NCBI RefSeq assembly: GCF_032118995.1
Contig: NC_092648.1
Span: forward strand, 17,636,450-17,700,449
Length of the DNA stretch: 64,000 nt
Source of the DNA: Asterias amurensis
Taxonomy: Eukaryota; Echinodermata; Asteroidea; Forcipulatida; Asteriidae
Direction of reading: 5' to 3'
Made by a program: the position numbers and the translations under genes. Below the pieces are notes generated by a model, which saw only the letters and a program-made list of their open reading frames with translations, did no database searches and was not told the DNA's origin. Shown piece by piece: positions 44,201-59,200 of this stretch. Positions within the stretch are counted from its first letter, which is position 1. Each line of letters starts with the position of its first letter.

Positions 44201-47200
44201 ATTTGAGACAACAGTCTCTTCATTTTTTTTATTTTCCCCTGAATTTTGCCGGGTACTGCTATCACCACCCTGAGCTTCCAGCCAGCAAGCTTGTGCTCTG
44301 GGAGCCCAAGCAAGATCAAGTCAAAGAGGTCGAGGTCACCTGACTTATATGTTGATCTACATAGGAAGGGACACTAGGTTTATGACAGCTGGGGTGGATT
44401 TCACAAAGAGTTAGGACTAGTCTTATCTCGAGTTAGGACCAGTTACTCGTCTTAACTTAGGACTATCCATGCAATTTGTATATCTCCTAGGACTAGTCCT
44501 AAGTTAGGACTAGTCCTAACTCTTTGTGAAATCCACCCCTGGAGAAATATCTACATGCAAGAGGGACAGGGAGATCTGGGACCATGCTCAGCCGTAACAT
44601 CATTGACAAAGGACACCACTCAAAATAGAAGAAGGATGCCCAATATCCTACCTTGTATTTAAACTGGTTACTTCCTTCAATTGCTGCAGTAAGAAAGGGT
44701 AGAGAGATGGGAACCGTGCAAAGAATTCCTTCCCCGTCATACTGCATGTGGAGAATTCAAAGTAGGAAAATTATGCCAGGTTAATGAAACTGTTAATAGT
44801 AATTTTGTTATATAATCTGCATTTATATTCTTGGTTTGATCTAATATTCCCTGCAACTTAAAGTTTAGAACGAGTATGTGTATATTATTAAACTCTGGAC
44901 AGTGTTCCAACACAACTGGCTTTGTAACCAAAAGAGTAGTGACTTGGGTCTTAACTGGCAGTTTAACCTTGCAGCGCCGTGGATGTGCAACAAAGTACCG
45001 AGTCAACACAAAAACAACCTTTCCGGATTTAAACAGCCATTTAATACCTCATTGCCACTACATTATTTCCTTGTTTGAACCAGCTAATTTGGAAAGAAAA
45101 TATACACTTGGACAAAAATAAAACTTATTCAAGTTTGTATCAAGACTCTCACCAATTTCTTCGATCATGTGACTGTTTGGCCCTCTGTACACCAAAGATC
45201 CTTGTCACTAGAGAACTGAACAGCAGAGTGGATGAATTCCTCACCTGAAGTATCAAAACAATTATTAAAGTGTTAAAATATTGCTCTAACATACAACTCT
45301 GACCCACAATTTCAGGTAACTCATGGTACTTATAGTAACTATTTCTCATACAGTGTATTCTTTTTAATAATATACCATGGGTTTTACATTATCAGTGCCC
45401 TGGTCATTTGGCCCATAACATTCGGTAACTTTCTCAGCTACCTGGGGAGTATACAGCCTTGGGCTGCCATAGCACTCCAGAGGTCTTTTCAAACACAATT
45501 TATATCACTGAAACAATTTTATTAAAAGTATCTAGCTCAAGGACACACATGTCATGACTGAGGCTTAATGACCCCAATGACCTAACCACCAAAACTTAAA
45601 TTTCATGTGCTACCCTGCTCGGCCATGACATGCTATTATATCACATGCCCCCTTCTTCAATAGAAGAGCACAAACTCAATCAGCTCCTTATATGTGATAC
45701 TATTAGCAATGGTGTCTAGCTCGAGGAATCAGGGTCCCTGATCAGATAAAAGAATCCTGAATGATCTTCTGTAAAATTTGAGGGGAAAAGAGATGTCAAT
45801 AGAGATATTACCATGTATTACTTACCCCCCACAACTGAGCTGCAAAGCCGAGCACTGATGCCCTGACTCCATCCGCTATGTAAGGTATAACGTCCTCTCC
45901 TAATCGTGTGTCTTTGTACAAAACACGCAGAATGTTTAAAGCATGGACCTGGGTGGAAAAAATGTGAAGCAAGTTTTGATTATTAACTTTGCAGTCAGTA
46001 GTAATTTAAGTAGTACACATAGTTAGCTTATACACAGGTAATTGTTATTTAATATAAGTAAATCAAATATCACGCATGATATTTTGTCCTTGGAAAAAAG
46101 TTGAAATATTTTTATCAAGTACAAGGGCTCATATGTACACATGATGTAGACTTTAATAGACGATTCAGGCTATTTAATGAAAAATGTTTTCCTTTTTCTG
46201 AAACCAAGACACTCCAGAGTTGTTCTGAACAAAATGCAACAGATCTTTCGACTTCCAGCGCATCCAGTAGCTTTGAACGGTTTCAGACCTAAAACGTTGT
46301 ATGTATTTAATTCATTAATTTAATTTGGCAAGACTCTAGATCGCTTGTCTAAACCGGGTGTAATACTGTCTATATTATTACCTGAGAAATAATGGCCTCA
46401 CTGCTAGATGATGAAGGTAAAGCTAGATCTAGAAGAGTGGTCATAGCATGCTTAAAGCACCTCTTCCCAACGGTACCAGGTTCAGAGCTTACCAATGCCT
46501 GCAAGAAACAAACAAGGTTCCACATGGATTTGTTTTAGGACCTCTCATATACACGGTTATATGTAATATAAACAACAATAGTTTTAACAATTTTTTTTAT
46601 TTTAAAGCTGATTATGATATTTACCCAAAAGAGGAAAAACGTCATTTTGTCTTTTGTTCACAAGAACTCTTCTTTTTTGCATAAACAATTTATGTAATCA
46701 ATGAAATACTTTACATGACATTTGGAGTAAAGTGATCCTTCTGCTGCCACTTTCGAGGTGAAATGGCTTCTGATTGGTACCCCGAACAAAGATATTGACA
46801 CAATAAGGAGACAGCCAACATTAGGGCTAGACGGCTCAGGTGGTAGAGTGCAGGCACCTTAATCCGGAGGTCACAGGTTCAAATTGTGCTCTCTTCAATA
46901 TTTCTTTCATTAACCCTAAAATCATGAAATATTTCGTCAACAAAATCAGGCTGGAAACAGCTTACCTGTATAGCAAATGGAATGCCAGCACTACGCCGTG
47001 TGGCACAAAGCATAGATTGAGTAGTAGTGATATCAGACAGGAGACCTTGTAACCATTGCTCAGGTAGCTGGTGTAAGGATTCTACTTCACTCCTACAGTA
47101 CATGAAGAGAACAACACTGGTTAAGAAAACTACACAATCCATATTAATTTGCCATTGCCATGTAAGATGAGAATGGTGATGGCAAAAAAAGAATTTCAGT

Positions 47201-50200
47201 GAGCACAGCCACCCATCTGCTACCAGGGTGTTATAACAGAGAATTGCACAGCCTGGTCAGCGCAAGAAGATCAATCCGAAATCTGAGCATATTTATCTGC
47301 CTCAGGGTTAAAAAAAGTTAGCAACTACTTTCCTCGCTTGATTGACATGGATGTGATAAAATTGATCAAGTAATCACCAAGTTTTAAGATTTCTTGTTTC
47401 CATTATCCATGTCTGATACTTCTTGGAGACATCAATGGACACACTTGCATCTCTTGCCCTCTGACATTGCCTTGCCCCCCTTGAAATGTTCTCAGAGATC
47501 TTTACAATTTCCTCATAGAGGTGCCCTTTACAAAGGCAAAAACGCCTTAGTGCCCTGCGGTTGAATTCACTAAATGCTAGGATTAATCCTATCTCGAGTT
47601 AGGACGAGTTACCCGTCCTAACTTAGGATGGGTTCGATGCGTGCTGCATCTTCAGATAGGGAACTTAACTCGTTTTAAGTCCTAAGATTAATCCTAAGTT
47701 AGGATGAGTTTGGTGAAATCGACGGCTGGTCCTTTCACAAAGTATTAGACCTGATGACCAATCTTGGATTTGTCATGAATTCATTAGTTTTAAGTCATTT
47801 GTGATATAATGCTTACATCCATAGCCTTGTAGTCAGCATGATGAACCCAGCATGGGCCAACTCAAATGCCCCTCTGTGTTTAGACTCCTTCAGCAATCTC
47901 AAGAAGAAGGTCCCGATCTCCTCCAACTGTAACAATTGTCAAAAATGAGAAAGAACAAATTCAAAATCTGAACATAAAGAGCAAATCAAGGTACCCAAGG
48001 GATGGACATGTCTAAAATAACATTTTCTACATAGAGTTTTATCCACTTATTGCCTTTAAATATGATTACTGCTTAATCAAAATCATTCTTAATTTCTTAA
48101 TTAGATGAATTGGTAAGTGGGCATTCATCGAAGAAATTGCCTTTATAGTTGTTCTGTGATTTGTATTATCTTCTGTGCTTTTTTACATGCCCTCTCTTGC
48201 CTTAATGTATTTTGGGGGATTTAGGAGACATACGCCTTTTGGCGATAGTTATTTTTTCAACTTTTATGCTCTCCGTGGCACCCCACTGTTGTTTTACTTT
48301 GTTTTCCTAAATATTTTTAATGTATGTACATGTGCTTGTAAATGTGATTGCCCGAATAAATATTATTATTATTATTTAGCATTTTCAAGAAGAGCCAGGC
48401 ATCCCCAAAATGTGCAAGATACATTGCAATGTAAACAAATGAATGGACAAGTAGTCGAATTTGCCCTTTAATGATGTATGATAATTGACTTCATGTAATA
48501 TATTAAACAGATTTGTTTTGTTAATTTTTAATGGGAAGTCGCAAAGGCCCTCAAACTGGCCACTCCAAGTTATGGCTAAAAAGGGGAAAAGAGGAAAAAA
48601 GAAGAATAAAGCCCGGTTCATACTTCATGCGAATGCGAAGCGAATTTGACGTGAATTTGACGTCACAACTATCCTTCGCAGCGATATTCGCAAGTGAGTT
48701 GCCCAGGGCTGAACTGAATATTCGTTGCGATTTTTGTGACGTCAACATCTGCTTCGCACTCGCATTCGCAGGAAGTATGAACCGGACTTAAGACATCAAA
48801 AGTAGAAAGATGACACAACAGAGCAAGAGGGAGATAGGGAGTTCCTGCGTATCTTTGAAGAAACCTTGCGTTCTATTCCTTTTGCTTTCCAGTTTTTGTG
48901 CCTGCTGAGATTGGCCTTACCTGTTGTGGTGAAATCAGTCCAGGTTTGGAGTCGTTCACAGTGACCGGTGCTGATGATGACAGTAGACCCATTAATAAAG
49001 AGACTTCTTTCATGCTGCGCCAACAGCACACCAGGATCATCTGTGGGGTGACCTTATGGGCCTTGGGTGCTACATTTATCGGCTGCTGGCTGGAAGATCC
49101 TTCACCTTGCTCCAGGGTGGAGTCAGGATGTTCAAGATCTGAAACAAAGAAATTGTATGGTAAATCAATGTAGGCTGTCATGACTGTGCAAGCTTTGAAG
49201 TTTTGCAGTTACTCCAAGATTCTTAAAGTGTGTGATTTTGTTTCGTTCACAAGTCGAAGCAATGAACTTGGAACCAAAGGTTGCCAAACTTTTTTGAATA
49301 TGCATTAGACTTTCACAGCCATTATAACCACCAGATCAAAGTAGATGAAAGTTTATAATACTGATTCACTGTAAATAAGATTTTGCTGAAATGGTATATC
49401 TTTGTAAACATATTATATTATACAAAGGGAAAGGTTTTTAAAATTCAGGGCTTGATTTAACAAAGACCAAAAATTTATCTTATAATATGTAACAATCTTA
49501 ATTTCTAAACAAGAAGTGATGTCACAATTGAAATCACAACTAGGTCCAACACAAAAATTGAACAGCCTTTAGAATGGGCCTCAAAGATTAACTAAAGAGT
49601 TCATAAACTCGTGTCAACAGATGAATCAAAATTGGCAATTTATTTTATAAAACTATTTATTAATGGCAATTACAGTGTGAGGATCCGGTCTTCACTGGGT
49701 GGTAATGAACTTCATTGATGGGTGGCCGCTGTTAATGGACCAAGCCGAAGAGATGGCTAGGTCATTTAACAGCAGCCAGCCAACAACCCGGTCATTACCT
49801 CATATTTTTATTGCCTAAAGAAATAACTAAACACACAAACAACCAGCCGATATTATGCTACTACACTAACTTCAGCCATCTCACCATGATCAGTTTCCAC
49901 AGGTATGTAACCCTCTGGTGATGAATTACACACAACCACCGAGGCAGCATCCGCTACATCAAGACATAGCTTAATCACCATGGTAACTATGGATGCCCAT
50001 TCAGTGGACTTAGTAACATTCCTATAGGGAGGGAGAGAAAACATGTCCACACATGTATTGAGTCACAGCTTCATGCAGATTCATAAAAATAATGCATAAG
50101 AAAATTTACTCATTTTATACAAATGCAATTTTTCTAAGTATACAAAAACATGCAAAAAAGCTAATTTAGCAACCTAGCCCTTGTGATGGTGTTTTCCCTT

Positions 50201-53200
50201 TTTTGTCAATATCTTTGTTCAGGGATGCAAGTCAGAAGCCATACATTTTGCCAACTGCCATATATCCAGGGATCACACCCAAGTTGCCTATTTTTTAAAG
50301 TTTTTATTTAGATACAGTTTTCTAAAATATGACTCCACTTCAGAGGGAAATATTTAGCAGGTGGAAAAAATGGTTCTAGTATGAACTTCAATGTCAATTA
50401 GCTTTCAGTCTACTATTAAACAATTATGGTTTTTACAATACTATATACATAACTATGTTCTTTCTAGTACAGTATGCTAAAATAACAAAAATGAAACAAT
50501 ACCTTAAATTTACATCAGCAAGAAGCTCCCTGATGCAATGCAAGACTCCATACATCGGACCCTGAACCGCCGCCTCCAAAAGACTACCTTTAGCCACGCC
50601 CACCTGCTCTGTCAGAATCAAACACAGTTCCTCGAGGATTCCCATGATGCTTTGGGAAACGTTAGCAGAGGGCGTCTTCAGGGGTAGCGTAAGCTGACAC
50701 GCTAGAAGGCATAAAGTGAAGGCTGCTGTTTCACAGTGGTGGGGTTTATTGCTCGATGCCAGGTGCAGGGCATCCTTGTATAGCTGCCTTAGGTGTTCTT
50801 CATCCTGGCAAAATAGAAACAAGTCCATCGCGTTATTTGTTTTCTTTCACAATAAAGCACGTCTTTTACGGGCGGCTACAGGTACAGCGGTCAGGTTGGT
50901 GTAGTGGTATCTTTCCTCGCCTTCCACCGCTGGGACTCAGGTTAGAATCATACTGGGGCTCTATGTGAATTGGGTTTTTCAGTCCATACTTGACTGCATA
51001 GGTTTTCTGAAACTTCTTCCTTTTCTTCTCTTTTCTTGTTTGGCTCTAATAAGAGCGCTGAGAAATCCAAATACAGCAAGATTTCCAAGGCATCATGCAT
51101 TGAGGTTCATCCTTTGCACCACCCTTAACAACAGCTATAGCCAAAGCAACTAATTCTGATACAGCCTAAGATGCTTAATTCGCAAAGAGTCTTTAGCAGT
51201 CCACTTTAATAGTAACAATGAAATACACAATACATAATTTTACACATTTTTCCAAGGGCAAAACAAATCAGAAATCAGACGAAAGTAGGAAGAATATCAC
51301 GCTTGATTTGTCTAATACCTACCATCAATCCTAGTGTTTCTTGAGGAAGGTTACTGAGCAGGTCAAAGGCCATGACCTTATTACTCTCATACGGGTCAGT
51401 GAGTCTGTGCAGAAGAAGTTGGACATTGTCTGGAGTCCAGATTGCATTCAGATCAAACAAGGAGGATTTCTTGTCTGCAATGGTAAATAAGCAACAATGA
51501 TAAATATCTCCTAGTACTGATGCAGCTGCAATTTTGCTCAATACACACCTCATATTTAAAGGCAGTAAACACTATTGGTAAATACTAAAAAAAAATTATT
51601 ATCATAAAACCTTACTTGGTAACAAGTAATGGGTAGAGGTTGATGGTATAAAACATTGTGAGAAATGGCTCCCTCTGAAGTGACATAGTTTTCGAGAAAG
51701 AAGTAATTTTCCATGAATTTGATTTCGAGACCTCAGATTTAGGATTTGAGGTCTCGAAATCAACCATCTAAACGCACACAACTTCTTGTGACAAGGGTGT
51801 TTTTTTCTTTTATTATTATCTTGCAACTTCGACGACCAATTGAGCTCAAATTTGTACAGGTTTGTTATTTTGTGCATATGTTGAGATACATTAAGTGAGA
51901 AGACTGGTCTTTGACAAATACCAATAGTGTCCAGTGTATTTTAATTGAAGCAAAAATGACACATCAAACACAACAATGAATCAGTTTGTTCCAGCAATGT
52001 TAAGGTCAAGTGGCCGATCGGTCTAGCTCACTGAAATCAAGTTCTGATGTGGTGGACAGCAGAATGTGGGTTCGAATCTCAAAAACTCAAAATAGTAGTG
52101 AACATTCTTATTTGACTGGTTACATGTACTTACTCCAGCGGGTGTTCTCGAAACCTGATTAGGCCAAATAAAACTTTCTGTGCTAAAAAAGAGCCTCGGA
52201 TTCTAGCCAGCCATTGATGGTACATAGATAGATAATTTAATCAGTTAATGAATATTTGTAAACCTTTCATTCCAGGAGATTACCTTTGGTCTTACAGCTG
52301 TATACTTGGACCATTGTTTTGAGAGTATAAAGTGATACTGCCCTCTTTGGGTAGCAGCTGCCAGGTTGTAAGCCTCCAAAAAGATGATCCGTCAGCCAAG
52401 ATAAAAATGCCTGGAATAAAATGAGTACTCAACTTAAACATTTATGACAAAGCACTATTATCTATGCGATATTTTTGTTATCCATGAAAACAAGCCTCTG
52501 AAAAGCACACAATGTGAAGGTTAATTTGTCAAACAAAGATAGGGAGACCGTTGGGTAGATAGCTCAGTTGGTACCCGGGTAGATAGCTCAGTTGGTACAG
52601 CTCTAGCACGTTAATCCAGAGGTCCTTGGTTCAAATTCCACTCTAGTAAATTTGTCTTTGTTCAGTCCAAATTATTTAAATTGTGTCTATTTATTTCAAA
52701 TGGCAATCATCATAATTGTTACCTTATACCCTTCAATCAATTCTCCTGGTGAATCTTGCAGATTCTTTGGTGATTCTTTCTTGTCCCGATGAGTCGCCTG
52801 TTTCAGACAAACTCTGCCATTTTCTCTCAGTCTCACAAAAAGCTGTTTCAAGAAAGAAAAATACATATCTTTAACTTACTTGAGTTGTGGACAATTTTTA
52901 TCAATTTGTTAAAACCTCAAGATTGGGTAGGGACTGGACGTAAAGCTCCAAGATTTTAATTCAAGATAGTATGGTGTAAAAAATGGGGTGTCTTGACTGA
53001 GCTGTTTAGTGCACTTGAATCAAATTCTAATGTTTTAATCATGGTGCTTGTGTGCTTAAGCAAAACCTCTAACCATAATGACTTCATCCTTGGATAAATT
53101 CCTAACCGTTGTAAGTAATAGAACCCAGTACACCTACGAGAAAGAGTTAGACCTGGTGTTTCAGGCATGTTTGGCTGCAGAATGCACTGCATTGCAAAAC

Positions 53201-56200
53201 CTTAGAAGATGGTACATACATTGGTCTTATATTTAAAAACAGCTCCAAATACCCATCAAAAATAATAAGTGCTTTGATAAAGCTCTAAAGGACTGACTTT
53301 GTGCCAAGCCACAATCATGAGAAACCTTTTCTAGATCTTGTATTCAACAAACTCAAGCACTTTTCATTCATTACACAGCGATTGTCATCTGATATATAAC
53401 AAACATTGAGATATCTGCTACATCAGTGGTTTTCAAACTGTTTTATTTTCTTCATAAAATGGACCCAAAATATGCATACCCATGATGATTGTGACTGTGC
53501 ACATATAATATTATTAAGACGGTAGTCTTAATCCATACATACCTTCTTGAGATATGCTCCAATCTGCTGTCTGAATGAGGGAGACGGACTGCTAATATTC
53601 AACACCAGGAAGAATTGGATGAGTGAGAGTTCCTGAGAAGACACCTCCTCTGTTGTCTTGTTGCAATCACAGAGGAGTCCTAAGGCGTCAATGCGGACCT
53701 AACGCACAGAAATACAAAATCAACTTACGAACATTGATATACAGCTAGAAGAATGCTGGGAGAAATGCATGTAAACAAATCTTATCTCACTCATTATTGT
53801 ATACCATCACTGTGAAAACTGAAAACAGCTCAAGTGACAAACCTCTTTAAAGATGATTTAAACAACATTTTATGCAAAAACGAAAACCCCAAGATTAAAC
53901 GTCTACAGCTTAAAATCAGAAAATGTAGAACAACACATGTCCAATGTTTTTTTGTTCACTATTAATTTATTCTCTGAGAAAGAAGCTGACATCTTATTTT
54001 TCTGTTCCAACTAAAAAACCTTTACATTGCAGCAATTTTAGCATTTGGGCCGCTTGTTTCATTTTTTAACTCGGAAATGTTTAAGTGATAACTGGTACTA
54101 AGTGAGATATCAAGTTGTATATTTGTTTTAGGACAACTATCAAGGCCTCAGATAATATGAAAGAGTTCTCAAAAAGAGTGATCTTGTGTACATACCTGAC
54201 TATCTTTATGGCACATTGCTTCCTTCAGCTTTTTGTATGGTACCAGACCTTTCCACAGTAAACTGCTCTGTGATTGGTCAACATCACCACCTGGACAATT
54301 ACCATTATGCTTCACTAGACCAATCGAACGGGCTGTCTTAAGGCATGTGACTATCGCCCCCAGTTGTCCCGGTTTGTCAAGGGATGCCGAGTCATCATTG
54401 GTTTGTAGAAGGTGAGTAACAACAAACACTAGAGCCTCTGGGCTGCACTTTAAGAGTCTTGGAATGTAGTACTGAAAAAAAGAAATGTACAAAAATAAAG
54501 ATGCATAAGGTCTGACGAAAATGCTTCATGATCGTGAATGGTTTTTTGGATTAGTTCTTACAGAGTCAAAGTAAATGGAATAAAAAACCAGGATACACAA
54601 TTTTGAATAAAAACAAGTATGTAACAAAAATCTATGCAGATAATATGATTAAAACAGTGAAACAAGACAAAAGACACAAAAGGAGTTGTAGAAGAGCAAA
54701 AAAGAGTATGATTGGAATCAAACACAGATTGAGAGGAGGGACTTCTACCACTATATTTATATAGTGCCACTTTCCAGCAACTTTAATGTTCATTGCGAAT
54801 GGACATCGTTATCTCAATCAATTGTCCTGCACTGCAAGGTAAGTAGAGCATCAGCTAAAATAATCACAAGAACCATGTGAAGAGAAGCAATTATATTCAA
54901 GTCTCAAGGACACAAGTATCATGACTGAGATTTGAGCCCACACCCTGATGACTCAGCAACCAGAACTTGAGTCTGGAACACCAGACCGCTCGTCCATAAC
55001 ATGCTAAAGACCAAGGACTACACTGTACATAAATTGACACCAAGCAATCTTTAAAGCCATTATACACTTTCGGCACAGAAAAAAAGAAAAAAAAAGTTCA
55101 CAGATTTACAAATAACTTACAGGGTTTACAGACGGTAATGGTGAAAGACTTCTCTTGAAATATTATTCCATGAAATGCTTTACTTTTCGAGAAAACATTA
55201 AAACAATTATCAATTCTCGTTGTCGAGAACTACAGATTTATTTTAAACACATGTCGTAACACGGCGAAACGTGCGGAAACAAGGGTCGGTTTTCCCTGTT
55301 ATTTTCTCCCGACTCCGATGACTGATTGAGCCTAAATTTTCACAGGTTTGTTATTTTTTATATCAGTTGTGATACACGAAGTGTGGGCCTTTGGACAATA
55401 CTGTTTACCGAAAGTGTCCAATGGCTTTAAGACTGATACTAATCAACATATTCTTCAACTGTGACTTTAAGTGTTTGAGAACTCACATCAATCAAGTATG
55501 TTTTCTGATCCTTTGATGTTGTTGTGCTACACAGGCATTCTAAGAAGGGTAGAATCCATGTTGTCTGCCAGACCTTCAGCCCTTTGGCTTTGTCTACATC
55601 TCTTGCTTTTGTCACCAAGAAATCTTTGTGGTCATCAAACAATCTGGCAAGAAGATCACATGCCTGGAATGCAATCATGTATTTACGTATTATAGTTTAC
55701 TTTTATGGAGTGGAAAAGAAAGCATGGTATTTACATTTCTTTAAGTGGATTATTCTTCAAAACATTCACTTAAGACTGTGTTCTTCTCTATGCAGGCATG
55801 ATATTTGGTAATTGGTAGAAGTTGGTCATTCAAGTACAACCTTAGGGATGACCAACATGTTCAGTATGCACATGATGTAAACCAAGATAGACTTTTCAGG
55901 TATGGTTAATAAAATAAATATCAAATTTTTCCCAAGGGTGAAAACATTGGAAAAACAGACTAAAGTTAGAAGAACATCAAGCCCATTTATGCTTCAACTA
56001 GTTTGCACTCGTTCAACAACTTCTTGGAAAAGGTTATCCCATAATTCACAGTAAGAAAGAGAAAAAAAGACCCAACAATATAAATTGTCAATCATTGAAA
56101 TTACATTCAAGATTCATTCCTGCATTATCATCAAATAAAAATCAGAGGCTAATGTTTTCCTTTTCAAAAACCAGACTGTTTTTTGTTTTGTTTGGAAAAA

Positions 56201-59200
56201 TGTGAGCATGTAGACAAGGAACTTATACAAAAAAGGATTCCAAATAGTTTAAATTTTGCCGCTCTTTCCCCATTCCTTGAAGAAATGCTCTTATTGATAC
56301 TCACATAAGGAGCCAATGTTTGATCCCCAAACACAGCAAGTAACTCCTGAGGCATTGTCGGATACCATTCTAGAATCTTCAGCGTTCCAAGATGCCTAAC
56401 AAGACAGCCAAGTGGCATGTACTTGCCTCTTACATGCCAACTTATCTTAACCAGAGAGTTGAGAAGACCACGAAGGAAGGAATCATTGGAGGGCAGGTAT
56501 TCTATAGATGCAACGGAAGGAATATTGTGATATTTAAGAGGGTAGGTTTGAAGAAAATAAATCTCCACAACAGATGACATGTGTTAACGCCTAATTTTTC
56601 AGGGCTGACTTTAGGAAGACAGCTTAATACAACCGGAGCAACTTTGTAGCTTCCTTAATTTTTGGCGGGCTGCAAGACGTCTCATGGAAAAAGTTATCTT
56701 GATATATTCACCTTGACTTGTAAAGGGTTAAATGCAATCAAATTAAGTTGATAAATCTCAATTCAACAAATACAGAGACAAGATTAATTAAAACTGTAAA
56801 CCAAAATAGTAAAAGAGACTGACCCTCTTTGTCTTTGGTAAGAACATGAAGTTGCAGAACATTTTCCAGTATACTCTTGGTCTGGTATCTGATCCCCTGT
56901 AGGCAAGGACACAAGTTAAAGAGAGATGGCACTTATAAGTTTGAGGTTTATCTGTTTACAAATGTTCACATGGTATAAAGATGGTCATTATGAAAAACAT
57001 ACATTGATTAATGTGCCTGCTGGCGCTCTATCAACTGAGCTTATTGTTGGTGGTCTCCCTATTTTGTAATTTTTTTTATTAAAGAGGCCAGTCAGAAGCC
57101 ATTCGACCTGGAAATGCCCTATAGCCAAGGATCACACCAAAGTTAAAGATACAACCTTTACAGTGGCGGCAGAGCGATCACGTTATCAAATAATTAACCA
57201 CTTGGTAAATCCATTGCTCTCCGAAGTATGCCCATGCTCGAAATAAAAACCATGGACATTTCTCGGTATGTCTGCTGCCACCTAGTGTTCCAAAATCCCA
57301 ATTGTCCTGAAAATACTTGGAATAACAAGTTGTCCTTTAAAGATTTAAATATGTGCTTCTTACATCGATAGGGTGATCCCAGTTTGTCCACACATACTGG
57401 ATAAGGTGCTGTGGAATCGGCGCTGTCCCAACAAGCTCGCCCATCGTCTGCAAGCTTCTCTCACTGTCATGACAACCTGAAGTCACGGCAACTACCGCAC
57501 TCGTTGTCCACAATGTGAGAGTGCGAGAGGCAATCAGTGCAGAGCTGGACTCAGTGAGACTGTTGAACAGAACAACAAATTATGCTGAAGTTAAACAATA
57601 TTAATCTATTAAACCTAAAACTGTGTTTACACAAGGGCAATTGTGATTTGTCAACTAAAAAGGCTCTTCCAGTGTTATAAAATTTGCAGTACCTTCAACA
57701 TTCTGAAGAAATTATTCTCTTGTTCTTTTGATCAGAAACAGTTTTTTTGATCAGAAAAACCAGAGCTTGAGTCACTTAAAAAAAATATTTATGTCATATC
57801 TGTTTTTAACTATTTTAATGACTTTGTAATATGACCTTTGGGCCACAAAGTTTTGACAGTAAAATAAAAATTAAAAAAGCAGAAAAATCCTAATTTCGTC
57901 CTCACCTTTGCGTGAGTTTTAGTATCTCAGGAAACAGCACATGCAGTAAGAGGTTATGATCATCAGGACCGAAACATCCCTTGATGAGATCCTTGGAGTC
58001 TATCATCGCTAACACTCCATGACAGATGAAGAGATATGACTGAGAGGGTAGGCTGGCTGGGTCTAGCTGATACAGACGATGGGATGATGGCAAGGATGGA
58101 CTCATGCTGGATTCAGGTACATGGTGAAAGAGGGTCTGGTATATCTGAAATAGACAGTTTAGCAAACAAAACCTCTCATCAAATTTCACCTCCAGATAAA
58201 CTTGAATCCTTTATACGCAGTGTCTTTTGAAATTTCAATGTCAAGTTAAACCATTATGGACCAATATAAATTTGGTTTGTGGTAACACCATGTGTGTATC
58301 TACTTGCCAGGTAGAGTTTGTTTCTTAGAGAATTGTCTTGCTAACTATTCTACTACCGCAGAGTAGATTTTTTGGGAGACTTCTCAGTTCTAAAAAGAAC
58401 TGTCCTGCTTTTTAACTACTACCTGAGCGAAAGGTAGAAAATCAGCTACTTTAGCTTATAGGATCGTTATTAACTCCACTACCACAGAGTGAGTTCTTAA
58501 TTGCTCCTGATGAATAGAGCAAGCTAGTCAAAGCGTTGACAACAATATAGCAAGACAATTCTCTAAAGAACAAACTCTACCTGACAAGTAGATATACACA
58601 TGGTGAAACTGCAAACCAAATATATATTGATATCTCAGCTTGCAATGCCTCAAATCCCATATACATTGGGGACCAGTTAACATAAAGACAAGGATGAAGT
58701 TAAAACATAGCAGGATAAATCATCTTACCACACTACTAAGGCACTGTTCTTCTGTTACCAGTGATCGAAGCATAAGCACCAGAGCCATACCTGCAGCACT
58801 TCTACAGTCCAGTAGATATGAGGCTGTAAACAACAACAAATTATCAGTATTGAGAACTGCACCAGTAAACTTATTTTTTCTTCTAAGCCTGGATTAGGGA
58901 AAAGGGTGTCAAAATTTGCTTGAAATGATAAAACTGGGTGGCCACATTGTTCACTCACAATACATTACAGTACAAGTAAATTTAAAACAGGGTGTCCAAA
59001 AGACATTAAGACATCCCTCTAGCTGATAAGAGAAGAAAAAGTTTGTCTTACCATCAGCCAAGATTGTCCACATTGAGTGAAGTACAGCCTCAAGCAACTC
59101 AAATATTGCAGTTTCACCATTGAGGCAACGATAAGGCTGAAGGCATTTCTGTATAACAGCCATGAGTGCCCGGACTACAACTAGGCAGTTATACATAGCT

